A model generated the notes under the pieces. It worked only from the letters and a program-made list of their open reading frames with translations, was not told the origin of the DNA and did not search any database. From Acholeplasmatales bacterium (lineage in GTDB: Bacteria > Bacillota_I > Bacilli_A > Acholeplasmatales > Anaeroplasmataceae): a stretch of DNA of 14,336 nt. Each line of letters begins with the position of its first letter. The stretch's first letter is position 1. Position numbers and translations under genes: made by a program. The stretch spans positions 1 to 14,336 of the forward strand of contig CAAGJD010000190.1 of the NCBI GenBank assembly GCA_900770055.1, read 5' to 3'. Below are positions 5,953 through 14,288 of this stretch, piece by piece.

Positions 5953-7719
5953 ATGTTTACAATTTTATTAAGAAGCTTAAGAGAAAATAAAAAAGCTACA
6001 ATTCTAACACCACTATTTATTATGCTAGAAACAGTATTAGAATGTATATTACCATTCATTACAAGTAAATTAATCGATAGCCTTGAAAATAGTAGTCTTG
6101 AAGAAATATTTATGTTTTGTGGTATTTTACTTGTTGTTGCGATGTCATCTTTATTATTTGGCTTTTTATCAGCTAAATGTGCTGCAACTGCAGCAACAGG
6201 CTTCGCAAGAAATTTAAGACATGATGCATTTTATTCAATACAAAATTATTCATTTGCAAATATTGATAAATTCTCATCATCATCTTTAGTGACAAGATTA
6301 ACTACTGATATTACTAATATTCAGCAAGCCTTTGGTATGATAATAAGAATAGCAGTAAGAGTACCATTAATGCTAGTATTCTCAATTATTATGTCATTTG
6401 TTGTTGGTGGTAGAGTTGCTTGGTTTTTCTTAATAATAATGCCAATTTTAGCAATTGCATTACTTATAATAGTTAAGCTTGCAATGCCAAAATTTAGAAA
6501 AGTATTTAAAAAATATGATGATTTTAATGAATCTATTCAAGAAAACATTAATGGTATTAGAGTAGTTAAGACTTACGTTCGTGAGGATTATGAAAAACAA
6601 AAATTTAATGAAAGAAATGAAGCAATTAAAAATGAATTTACAAAAGCAGAAAGAATTGTTGCATTTAATGGTCCAATTATGCAATTTGCTTTATTCGTAT
6701 CACTTACAGTAATTGCTATATTAGGCTCCTATGTAGTAATTGATACCTTTAAGGGCTTTGATATTAATGGTGATCCAATATTTGGTGAATTATCAACAGG
6801 TAGACTTCAAAGCCTAATTACTTATGGTTTTCAAATGCTTAATTCATTAATGATGGCATCAATGATATTTGTAATGCTTTCTATGAGCGTACCGGCAATG
6901 AAGCGTGTGGCTGAGGTAATAATAGAAGTACCTGATATAAAGAATCCTTTAAATCCTATTATGGAAGTTAAGGATGGTTCTATTGAATTTAAAAATGTTT
7001 CATTTAAATATTCAGAGCATGCCGAAAGAAATGCTTTAGATAACATTAATCTAAAAATCGAATCAGGTATGACAGTTGGTATTATTGGTGGTACTGGTTC
7101 ATCTAAAACAACACTTGTTAATCTAATATCAAGATTATATGATGTTACTGATGGTGAATTATTAGTAGCTCAAAATAATGTTAAGGATTATGACATTAAA
7201 GCTTTAAGAGATAGTGTAGCTGTTGTATTACAAAAGAATGTTTTATTCTCAGGTACAATTAAAGAAAATCTTTTATGGGGTAATAAAGATGCTACAGATC
7301 TAGAAATTAAAGAAGCTTGTAAGCTTGCTTGTGCATCTGAATTTATTGAATCTTTCCCAAATGGCTATGATACTTATATTGAGCAGGGTGGTACAAATGT
7401 CAGTGGTGGACAGAAGCAAAGACTATGTATCGCAAGAGCTCTTCTAAAAAAGCCTAAAATATTAATTTTAGATGATTCTACATCAGCAGTTGATATGAAA
7501 ACTGATGCAATTATTCGTGATTCATTAAAAAAATATATGCCACAAACTACTAAGATTATTATTGCTCAAAGACTTTCATCAGTTGAAAATGCTGATTTAA
7601 TAGTAGTACTTGATGGTGGTACTATTAATGATGTTGGTACAAGTAAAGAATTACTTTCTCGCAATAAAATCTACCAAGAGGTATATGAAATTCAAAATAA
7701 AAATGGAGGTGAGCAATAA
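5953..7719 (+). CDS. ABC exporter half-transporter with degenerate ATPase site
   Basis: A 588-aa half-transporter. A transmembrane domain with about six helices (residues 15-320) is followed by a nucleotide-binding domain (about 340-580). Visible motifs are Walker A G379-GTGSSK-T386, Q-loop Q427, signature VSGGQ (483-487) and Walker B ILILD507. The catalytic Glu after Walker B is Asp (D508), and the switch His is Gln (Q539, IIIAQRLSS). These two changes mark the non-hydrolysing member of heterodimeric exporters such as TM287/288, BmrCD and LmrCD. The protein should work with the next gene product as a multidrug or peptide exporter in the cytoplasmic membrane. The start at 5953 is set by AGGGGG (5941-5946); ATGs at 5932 and 5935 lie before it, inside the MarR gene. 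The stop overlaps the next start (TAATG). Confidence 0.93.
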   Translation: MFTILLRSLRENKKATILTPLFIMLETVLECILPFITSKLIDSLENSSLEEIFMFCGILLVVAMSSLLFGFLSAKCAATAATGFARNLRHDAFYSIQNYSFANIDKFSSSSLVTRLTTDITNIQQAFGMIIRIAVRVPLMLVFSIIMSFVVGGRVAWFFLIIMPILAIALLIIVKLAMPKFRKVFKKYDDFNESIQENINGIRVVKTYVREDYEKQKFNERNEAIKNEFTKAERIVAFNGPIMQFALFVSLTVIAILGSYVVIDTFKGFDINGDPIFGELSTGRLQSLITYGFQMLNSLMMASMIFVMLSMSVPAMKRVAEVIIEVPDIKNPLNPIMEVKDGSIEFKNVSFKYSEHAERNALDNINLKIESGMTVGIIGGTGSSKTTLVNLISRLYDVTDGELLVAQNNVKDYDIKALRDSVAVVLQKNVLFSGTIKENLLWGNKDATDLEIKEACKLACASEFIESFPNGYDTYIEQGGTNVSGGQKQRLCIARALLKKPKILILDDSTSAVDMKTDAIIRDSLKKYMPQTTKIIIAQRLSSVENADLIVVLDGGTINDVGTSKELLSRNKIYQEVYEIQNKNGGEQ

Positions 7720-9659
7720 TGGCCGGTCCAGGAGGAAAGGGACCTAGAATGCCTATTAATAAGGAAAATTTAAAGGTTCTTCCAAAATTATTAAAATATC
7801 TATTTAAATATTATAAGGCTCCACTTATTATCGTATTTATATGCTTAATATTTGCAGCTATTGCTGGTTCATTTAACTCATTTTTCTTAAAAACTGTTAT
7901 TGATACTGTCATTACACCAGGCTTAACATTAGGCTTTGAAGCTGTTAAAGGTAAATTAACTAATATATGTATCTTAATGATTTGTGTTTTTGCACTTGGT
8001 GTTATTTCATCTTTAATTTATAGCCAAATAATGGTTAATGTCACTCAAGGCTTTTTAAATAAAGTTCGTAGAGATATGTTTGAAAAAATGGAAAGCCTTC
8101 CAATTAAATTTTTTGATAGAAATCAACATGGTGATATCATGAGTAGATATACTAATGATGTTGATGCTTTAAGACAATTTATTAGTCAATCATTAATTAG
8201 CTTTATTGCAACTGCTGTTACAATTTGTTATTTGATTTTTATGATGCTATTTTTTAGCGTATGGCTATCAATATTAGTATTTTTAGGAGTATTCATAATT
8301 TCAGTTTTATCTAGTAAAATTGCTAAGAATTCTGGAAAATATTTTATGCGTCAGCAAGCATCTATTGGTAAGGTTGAAGGCTATATTGAAGAAATGATGA
8401 CTGGTCAAAAGGTTGTTAAGGTATTTAACCATGAAGAAGAATCTAAAAAGGCATTTGATATCCTAAATGATAATTTATATGAGGATGCTAAAAAAGCTAA
8501 CTATTATGGTAATATTTTAGGTCCTATTTTAAATAATATTGGTAATTTATTATATATTGTTATTATTGTTTGTGGAAGCTTATTATTACACTTTAGTATC
8601 TTTAATCCATCTATCGGTGTCTTATTTGGAGCAAGCACTACAATTACAATTGGTATTGTTACATCATATTTAGGTATGACAAAAAATTTCACTCAGCAAA
8701 TAAGCAATGTATCACAACAATTAGCAATGATAAGTATGGCAATGGCTGGTGCGAAGCGTATATTTGATTTACTTGCTGAAGAGCCTGAAACAGACGATGG
8801 CTATGTAACTTTAGTAAGATGCAAAATTAATGAGGATGGTACAATTACAGAAACTAATGATAGAACTCATCATTGGGCTTGGAAGCATCCACATAAAGCA
8901 GATGGTACAATTACCTATACTGAATTAAAGGGTGATATTGTATTACATGATGTAGATTTTGGTTATTTTGAAGATAAGCTAGTATTACATGATATCAATA
9001 TCTATGCAAAACCAGGTCAACAAATAGCTTTAGTTGGTGCAACTGGTGCTGGTAAAACTACTATTACAAATCTAATTAATAGATTCTATGATATTGCTGA
9101 TGGTAAGGTAAGATATGATGGAATAAATATTAATAAGATTAAAAAGAACGATTTAAGAAGATCTCTTGGTGTTGTTTTACAAGACACTAATTTATTTACT
9201 GGTACTGTAATGGAAAACATTAGATATGGTAGACTTGAGGCAACAGATGAAGAGGTATATGAAGCAGCTAAAATAGCTAATGCTTATGATTTTATCACAA
9301 GACTTCCTGAAGGCTTTAATACAATGCTTACGCATGATGGTGCTAATTTATCACAAGGACAGCGTCAGCTATTAAGTATCGCAAGAGCAGCTTGTGCAGA
9401 CGCACCTGTAATGATTTTAGATGAAGCAACATCATCAATTGATACAAGAACAGAAGCATTAGTTCAAAAAGGTATGGATCAATTAATGGATGGTAGAACT
9501 GTATTTGTAATTGCTCATAGATTATCAACAGTAAGAAATTCTGATTGTATTATGGTTCTTGATAAGGGTAGAATTATAGAACGTGGTACACATGATGAAC
9601 TACTAGCTCAAAAGGGAACATACTACCAGCTATATACTGGTGCCTTTGAATTAGAATAA
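7719..9659 (+). CDS. ABC exporter half-transporter with canonical ATPase site
   Basis: A 646-aa partner of the preceding half-transporter. About six membrane helices lie in residues 30-340 and the nucleotide-binding domain at about 405-640. Walker A is GATGAGKT (440-447), Q-loop Q488, Walker B ends D568 with catalytic E569, and the switch His is H600 (VIAHRLSTV), so this subunit supplies the active Walker sites. Its signature is LSQGQ (544-548) rather than LSGGQ, which is usual for the subunit that faces the degenerate site in such heterodimers. A segment of about 45 residues (358-403, with HHWAWKHPHKADGT) separates the two domains and is longer than in most half-transporters. The glycine-rich N-terminus MAGPGGKGPR is cytoplasmic. 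Translation is coupled: the ATG shares a base with the upstream stop and GGAGGTGA sits at 7705-7712. Confidence 0.94.
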   Translation: MAGPGGKGPRMPINKENLKVLPKLLKYLFKYYKAPLIIVFICLIFAAIAGSFNSFFLKTVIDTVITPGLTLGFEAVKGKLTNICILMICVFALGVISSLIYSQIMVNVTQGFLNKVRRDMFEKMESLPIKFFDRNQHGDIMSRYTNDVDALRQFISQSLISFIATAVTICYLIFMMLFFSVWLSILVFLGVFIISVLSSKIAKNSGKYFMRQQASIGKVEGYIEEMMTGQKVVKVFNHEEESKKAFDILNDNLYEDAKKANYYGNILGPILNNIGNLLYIVIIVCGSLLLHFSIFNPSIGVLFGASTTITIGIVTSYLGMTKNFTQQISNVSQQLAMISMAMAGAKRIFDLLAEEPETDDGYVTLVRCKINEDGTITETNDRTHHWAWKHPHKADGTITYTELKGDIVLHDVDFGYFEDKLVLHDINIYAKPGQQIALVGATGAGKTTITNLINRFYDIADGKVRYDGININKIKKNDLRRSLGVVLQDTNLFTGTVMENIRYGRLEATDEEVYEAAKIANAYDFITRLPEGFNTMLTHDGANLSQGQRQLLSIARAACADAPVMILDEATSSIDTRTEALVQKGMDQLMDGRTVFVIAHRLSTVRNSDCIMVLDKGRIIERGTHDELLAQKGTYYQLYTGAFELE

Positions 9660-9670
9660 TTAAGATAGAT

Positions 9671-9692
9671 AAAGCCCATTTTTATGGGTTTT
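9671..9692 (+). terminator. Intrinsic terminator of the marR-ABC operon
   Basis: AAAGCCCAT (9671-9679) pairs with ATGGGTTTT (9684-9692) around a TTTT loop, with one G-T pair. A further TTTTTT run follows at 9699-9704. It starts 12 bases after the stop codon. Confidence 0.8.
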
Positions 9693-9706
9693 ATTAAATT
9701 TTTTAG

Positions 9707-9735
9707 TTTACTTTACTAAAAAGTAATAGTATAAT
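9707..9735 (+). promoter_or_regulatory. Promoter of the ileS T-box transcript
   Basis: TTTACT (9707-9712), 17 bases, then consensus TATAAT (9730-9735). Transcription would begin near 9742, just before the T-box stem I. Confidence 0.7.
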
Positions 9736-9741
9736 ATGAAC

Positions 9742-9970
9742 GTATGAAATGCAAAGATACCATCGTAATAATTAAACGTGGTTTTAAGAGAACTATCGGT
9801 TGGTGGAAGATAGTAGCCTATAATTATTTGGATCAATGGAGGAGCAGCTATGAGGATAAGTCATAGACGTTAGCTACGTTACAGCAATGAAGGGCCATAT
9901 TATTTTAATATGGAACTAAGGTGGTACCGCGATTATGTCGTCCTTAGATTAATTTCTAAGGACTTTTTTA
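9742..9970 (+). promoter_or_regulatory. T-box riboswitch (isoleucine) of ileS
   Basis: An mRNA leader that reads uncharged tRNA-Ile and lets ileS be transcribed when isoleucyl-tRNA is short. The hallmark T-box sequence AAGGTGGTACCGCG is at 9918-9931, with the UGG that pairs with the free tRNA CCA end. In stem I, CCAT (9760-9763) pairs with ATGG (9836-9839), and AATAATTA (9767-9774) with TAATTATT (9821-9828). The internal loop left between them contains AUC (9832-9834) followed by A, so the specifier is Ile. The distal part has AGAGAACTATC and GGTTGGTGGAAGATAG, typical of the stem I apex. Stem III is CCATATT/AATATGG (9895-9901 with 9907-9913). The antiterminator pairs CTAAGG (9916-9921) with CCTTAG (9942-9947), which competes with the terminator. 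Confidence 0.95.
9940..9969 (+). terminator. T-box-controlled terminator of ileS
   Basis: GTCCTTAGA (9940-9948) pairs with TCTAAGGAC (9955-9963) around TTAATT, followed by six T (9964-9969). Its 5' arm is shared with the antiterminator, so the two folds exclude each other. Confidence 0.9.
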
Positions 9971-9987
9971 TTTGAGGAGGAGACAAA

Positions 9988-12684
9988 ATGAAGGATTACA
10001 AAGAAACCCTATTTATGGGTAAAACTACTTTTGAAATGCGTGGTAATTTAAATAATAAAGAGCCATTAATTCAAAAGAAATGGAAGGATTTAGATCTTTA
10101 CAACAAAAGAATTGCATTAAATGAAGGAAAAAGAGAATACACATTACACGATGGACCTCCATACGCTAATGGTGATATTCATCTAGGTCATGCTTTAAAT
10201 AAAATTTTAAAGGACTTTGTAGTTAGATATAAAAATATGAATGGCTTTAAGTCAGTTTATATTCCTGGATGGGATACTCATGGTTTACCAATTGAAAATG
10301 CTTTACAAAAGGCTGGTATTTCTCGAAAAGAAAAATCAATTGTTGAATTTAGAAATCTTTGTACAGAATATGCTTATAAGCAAGTTGAAAGACAAAAGCT
10401 TGGCTTTCTACGTTTAGGTGTTTTAGGTGATTTTGATAATCCATATATCACACTTCAACATGATTTTGAGCGTGACCAAATCTTAGTATTTGCTAAAATG
10501 GCTGAAAGAGGCTTAATCTATAAAGGATTAAAGCCTGTTTATTGGTCACCATCTAGTGAATCTGCACTTGCAGAAGCTGAGATTGAATATCAAGATAAAG
10601 AGGATTCATCAATTTACTTTAAGCTACCTGTAGTAGAGGGTAAGGATGAATTTAAGGATGCAGCATTCTTAGTTTGGACAACAACTCCATGGACACTTCC
10701 TGCGAACCTTGCAGTATGTGCTGGACCTGATATTGAATATGTTGTTGCAAATACATCTAAAGGTAAATTTATTTTCGGTAGAGAATTATTAGAGAAATTA
10801 ACAGATTTATTAGAATTAGGTAATGTTGAAATTATTTCTTATCATAAGGGTGTTGAACTTGAAGGTATGAAATATAAACATCCACTATATGATAGAATAT
10901 CACCATGTATTTTAGGTGATTATGTTTCTACAACAGATGGTACTGGTTTAGTACATATCGCTCCAGGTCATGGTGAGGATGACTTTAATGTTGGTAAGGC
11001 TTATGGTCTTGAAATTTTATGTCCTGTTGATTCAAAGGGCTACATGATGGCTGAAGCTGGAAAATATCAAGGAATGTTCTATGCTGAATGTAATGAAGAA
11101 GTTATTAAGGATATGGATGCTTGTGGTGCATTATTAAAATGTGTAAAAATCTGCCACAGCTACCCACATGACTGGAGAACTAAAAAGCCAGTTATCTTCA
11201 GAGCTACACCACAATGGTTTGCCTCAATTGATCCTATTAAGGATGAAATACTAAATGCTATTTCTAATGTTAATTGGAATCCTAAATGGGGTGATGTTCG
11301 TATTTCTAATATGATTAAGGATAGACATGACTGGTGTATTTCTCGTCAAAGAGCTTGGGGTGTACCAATTCCTGTATTCTATGCTGAAAATGGTGATGAA
11401 ATTTTAGATCAAGAAGTTTTAAAGCATATTGCTGATTTATTTGGTAAATATGGCTCAACAGTTTGGTTTGAACGTGAAGCTAAGGATTTATTACCAGAAG
11501 GCTTTACACATCCATCTAGTCCTAATGGTATTTTCACAAAAGAAAATGATATCATGGATGTTTGGTTCGATTCAGGCTCAAGCTATATGCTATTACAAAG
11601 AAGAGGCTTACAATATCCTGCTGATTTATATTTAGAGGGTTCAGATCAATATCGTGGATGGTTTAATTCATCTATTATTACAGGTGTTGCTACTACAGGT
11701 GTTGCACCATATAAGACTGTAGTATCACATGGCTTTACATTAGATGGTCAAGGAAGAAAAATGAGTAAATCACTTGGTAATACAGTTGACCCTATTAAGG
11801 TATGTAACCAAAGTGGTGCTGATATTCTAAGATTATGGGTTGCATCAGTTGAATATCGTGCTGATATGCCACTATCTAATGATATTTTAAAGCAAGTATC
11901 AGAATCATATCGTAAGATTAGAAATACATTAAAGTTCTTATTAACTAATACAAGTGACTTTAATCCTAAAGATTCATTACCATATGAAAAGCTTGAAATT
12001 GTTGATAAATATATGCTAATTAAGCTACAAGCATTCATTAAGCAAATTAAAGCTAATTATGATAATTTCGACTTTGGTGAGGTATATAGAAATGTTAATG
12101 CTTATATCGCAAATACACTTTCTGCCTTCTATTTAGATTTTACAAAGGATATCTTATATATTGAAGATCCTAAATCAAATAAGAGATTATCAGTTCAAAC
12201 TGTATTCTATCAAATCTTAGATGCATTAATTAAGTTATTAACACCAATTTTACCTCATACAATGTCAGAAGCTTATGATACTCTACCTTATAAAAGTGCA
12301 GAGGATGTATATTTAACTGAAATGCCACAAGCTATAGATATTAATGATAGTGAGCTTGAAGCATCACTTGATGAATTTATGAAATATCGTGATATTGTCT
12401 TAAAGGCATTAGAGGAAGCTCGTAGCCAAAAGATAATCGGAAAGAGCTTTAATGCTAAGCTTACTATCACATTAGATGAAAAAGCTAGTAAGGTATTTGC
12501 ACCTATAATGGATGATGCGGCACAATTATTAATTGTATCTCAATTAGAATTTAAAACTGGTAATGAATTTAATGTTCTTGTTTCTCCGGCAGTAGGTGAA
12601 ACATGTGCTAGATGCTGGATGATAGTACCTTCTATTAATGAAGATGAATTATGTCCAAGATGTAGCAAAATTCTTAAGAAATAA
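9988..12684 (+). CDS. ileS: Isoleucyl-tRNA synthetase
   Basis: An 898-aa class I aminoacyl-tRNA synthetase that charges tRNA-Ile in the cytoplasm. The N-terminal TLFMGKTTFEMRGNL run is family-specific. The ATP-binding HIGH motif is H65-L-G-H68 in PPYANGDIHLGHALNK, and the second is K591-M-S-K-S595. The CP1 editing domain shows WTTTPWTLPAN and GLVHIAPGHGEDDF. The C-terminus has a four-cysteine zinc site (C873, C876, C889, C892), as in bacterial-type IleRS with the short C-terminal form. Length is close to the usual 910-930. The start is set by AGGAGG at 9975-9980, seven bases from the ATG. Expression is under the T-box just upstream, whose AUC specifier agrees with the product. No terminator is visible after the gene, so some read-through into the next gene is possible. 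Confidence 0.98.
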   Translation: MKDYKETLFMGKTTFEMRGNLNNKEPLIQKKWKDLDLYNKRIALNEGKREYTLHDGPPYANGDIHLGHALNKILKDFVVRYKNMNGFKSVYIPGWDTHGLPIENALQKAGISRKEKSIVEFRNLCTEYAYKQVERQKLGFLRLGVLGDFDNPYITLQHDFERDQILVFAKMAERGLIYKGLKPVYWSPSSESALAEAEIEYQDKEDSSIYFKLPVVEGKDEFKDAAFLVWTTTPWTLPANLAVCAGPDIEYVVANTSKGKFIFGRELLEKLTDLLELGNVEIISYHKGVELEGMKYKHPLYDRISPCILGDYVSTTDGTGLVHIAPGHGEDDFNVGKAYGLEILCPVDSKGYMMAEAGKYQGMFYAECNEEVIKDMDACGALLKCVKICHSYPHDWRTKKPVIFRATPQWFASIDPIKDEILNAISNVNWNPKWGDVRISNMIKDRHDWCISRQRAWGVPIPVFYAENGDEILDQEVLKHIADLFGKYGSTVWFEREAKDLLPEGFTHPSSPNGIFTKENDIMDVWFDSGSSYMLLQRRGLQYPADLYLEGSDQYRGWFNSSIITGVATTGVAPYKTVVSHGFTLDGQGRKMSKSLGNTVDPIKVCNQSGADILRLWVASVEYRADMPLSNDILKQVSESYRKIRNTLKFLLTNTSDFNPKDSLPYEKLEIVDKYMLIKLQAFIKQIKANYDNFDFGEVYRNVNAYIANTLSAFYLDFTKDILYIEDPKSNKRLSVQTVFYQILDALIKLLTPILPHTMSEAYDTLPYKSAEDVYLTEMPQAIDINDSELEASLDEFMKYRDIVLKALEEARSQKIIGKSFNAKLTITLDEKASKVFAPIMDDAAQLLIVSQLEFKTGNEFNVLVSPAVGETCARCWMIVPSINEDELCPRCSKILKK

Positions 12685-12692
12685 CACAATTT

Positions 12693-12721
12693 TTGACATA
12701 AACTAAAAAACATGCTAAAAT
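12693..12721 (+). promoter_or_regulatory. Strong SigA promoter of the unknown gene-deoC-deoD operon
   Basis: TTGACA (12693-12698), 17 bases, then TAAAAT (12716-12721) preceded by TGC, giving an extended -10. It starts nine bases after the ileS stop. Confidence 0.8.
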
Positions 12722-12744
12722 AATTGAAGCAAGGTGGTGATGAT

Positions 12745-13608
12745 ATGGAATTTAAAATATTCTTTTTAAAGGAAAATACTAGAATCTATAGTCAATCCGA
12801 TCTTATTACATTTTTACAATCAAATCCAAATATTACCTTAGAAAAGGAAAATAGCTACGGAAGAAGAGAATTCGTATATCATCACCATATTCTTAATTTT
12901 GAAGCAAGATTTATTATGTCAGAAAAATCTGTAGTTCCTAATCTTGAAAGATTAGATCCAAGATTTTTTGATATTAACTTTTATGTTGAATTTGATGTAT
13001 TATTATCAAATTATGCAGTAGAAATATTACTTGATATTATCGAAGAAATCACAAAAAGATTTAGATTTTTAGTTCATAATCAAGCTATAACTGAAGGAGT
13101 TGTTCCTTTTAGAAGAGCTCAAATGATTAAGATATTCGATGCATGGAAAAAAGCATATGCTGCAAAGCACCCTGAGGCAGTAGCAAATTATAAATGTTTA
13201 GACCCACAGGCATTTTCTCAAGTCTATGGCTATTTACAGAAAAGAAAAAGATTAGAGCTTACTATCGCTGATCCAAAAATAATTGTAACTAATTATTACT
13301 TTTTAAATTCCCAATCATCAAGAAGTGCCTATGTAGCAATCAGATGGGATGGAAATAAACAATTTATTCTTCCACCAGCTGTGGATATATTAATATTAGA
13401 TGATGGAAAAATCAGTAAATGGGTTCCTATGCAAGCAGTTTTAGAAAAAACTGAAAAAATGTTTAGAACTATTGATGGCTACGGCGACATTAGGCTTTTA
13501 GATGCAAAACAAATAAAGAAATTTCATAAAATTATCGTAAAAGAGCGATTTGCACCACTTAATGCTCAACTTAGTGCTTTATCGCTTGATAAAATATTAG
13601 ATATATAA
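12745..13608 (+). CDS. Conserved-looking protein of unknown function, 287 aa
   Basis: I do not recognise this protein. It has no signal peptide or membrane helix and looks soluble and cytoplasmic. It opens with a mixed alpha/beta part (about residues 1-110: MEFKIFFLKENTR, a YGRREFVYHHH segment with three His, and FFDINFYVEFDV). A basic helical middle follows (about 115-170: FRRAQMIKIFDAWKKAYAAKHPE). The C-terminal part (about 190-287) contains SRSAYVAIRWDGNKQFILPP and DGYGDIRLLDAKQIKKFHK. None matches a motif I can name. Start choice: AAGGTGGTGAT (12731-12741) precedes the ATG at 12745, while an in-frame TTG at 12724 lies before that ribosome site and is probably not used. It is first in a transcript with deoC, which begins 11 bases after its stop. 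That hints at nucleoside metabolism but proves nothing. Confidence 0.85.
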   Translation: MEFKIFFLKENTRIYSQSDLITFLQSNPNITLEKENSYGRREFVYHHHILNFEARFIMSEKSVVPNLERLDPRFFDINFYVEFDVLLSNYAVEILLDIIEEITKRFRFLVHNQAITEGVVPFRRAQMIKIFDAWKKAYAAKHPEAVANYKCLDPQAFSQVYGYLQKRKRLELTIADPKIIVTNYYFLNSQSSRSAYVAIRWDGNKQFILPPAVDILILDDGKISKWVPMQAVLEKTEKMFRTIDGYGDIRLLDAKQIKKFHKIIVKERFAPLNAQLSALSLDKILDI

Positions 13609-13619
13609 AAGGAGGAAAT

Positions 13620-14288
13620 ATGGAAACTTCAAAATACATTGATCACACATTATTGAAGGCTACTGCCACAAAGGATGATATTATTAATCTATGTGCAGAA
13701 GCTAATCAATATCATTTTGCCTCAGTATGTGTTAACCCTGTAAATGTTTCCTTTGCAAGAGAATTACTTGCAGGAACAGATGTAATGGTTTGTACTGTAA
13801 TTGGCTTCCCTTTAGGAGCTAATTCAAAGGAGGTTAAGGCCTTTGAAACTACCCAAGCGATAGCTGATGGCGCTGATGAAGTAGATATGGTAATAAATAT
13901 TGGTGCTGCAAAGGCTCATGATTGGGATGCTGTTTATGAAGACATCTTAGCAGTTGTTAAGGCTGCAAATGGTGTTTTAGTAAAGGTTATTATTGAAACT
14001 TGCTATTTAACTGATGAAGAAAAGGTTATGGCATGTAAAATGGCTATGAAGGCTGGTGCTGATTTTGTTAAAACATCAACAGGCTTTGGCACAGGTGGTG
14101 CGACTGCCCAGGATGTTGCACTTATGAAATCAACAGTAGGTGATGTTTGTAAGGTTAAAGCATCAGGTGGAATTCGTTCAAAAGCTGATTTTGACGCTAT
14201 GGTTTCAGCAGGTGCTGAAAGAATAGGCTGCAGCGCTGGAGTTAAAATTATGCAAGGTGATACAAATGATTTTGGAGGTAATTATTAA
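13620..14288 (+). CDS. deoC: Deoxyribose-phosphate aldolase
   Basis: A 222-aa class I aldolase that splits 2-deoxyribose-5-phosphate into glyceraldehyde-3-phosphate and acetaldehyde, the last step of deoxynucleoside breakdown. The opening KYIDHTLLKA is the family signature. Catalytic residues are present: D89 in ADEVDMVINIG, the Schiff-base lysine K151 in ADFVKTSTGFGTGGAT, and K180 in CKVKASGGIR, corresponding to D102, K167 and K201 of the E. coli enzyme. Length is normal for the shorter bacterial form (about 220). A near-perfect AAAGGAGG Shine-Dalgarno at 13608-13615 begins at the last base of the upstream stop codon. The stop overlaps the next ATG as TAATG, and the FGG codons near its end double as the GGAGGT ribosome site of that gene, so the two are translationally coupled. 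Confidence 0.97.
   Translation: METSKYIDHTLLKATATKDDIINLCAEANQYHFASVCVNPVNVSFARELLAGTDVMVCTVIGFPLGANSKEVKAFETTQAIADGADEVDMVINIGAAKAHDWDAVYEDILAVVKAANGVLVKVIIETCYLTDEEKVMACKMAMKAGADFVKTSTGFGTGGATAQDVALMKSTVGDVCKVKASGGIRSKADFDAMVSAGAERIGCSAGVKIMQGDTNDFGGNY

Noticed and set aside
6460..7046. Minus-strand open frames within the first ABC gene (6460-6684 and 6831-7046)
   Set aside because: They lie wholly inside a gene with full conserved motifs and no ribosome site or family pattern was seen. They are by-products of AT-rich codon use.
7089..7114. Walker A GGTGSSKT of the first ABC half as a broken nucleotide site
   Set aside because: The essential Lys and Thr and both framing glycines are kept, and Ser in that position is tolerated in this subfamily. 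The real degeneracy is D508 and Q539.
8504..9528. Minus-strand open frames within the second ABC gene (8504-8692, 9343-9528)
   Set aside because: They are antisense to conserved transporter sequence and show no independent support.
11429..12470. Other-frame reading frames inside ileS (11429-11635 plus; 11748-12038 and 12288-12470 minus)
   Set aside because: They are shadows of the synthetase gene.
12724..12744. TTG start for the unknown gene at 12724
   Set aside because: It lies almost at the predicted transcription start and before the AAGGTGGTGAT ribosome site.
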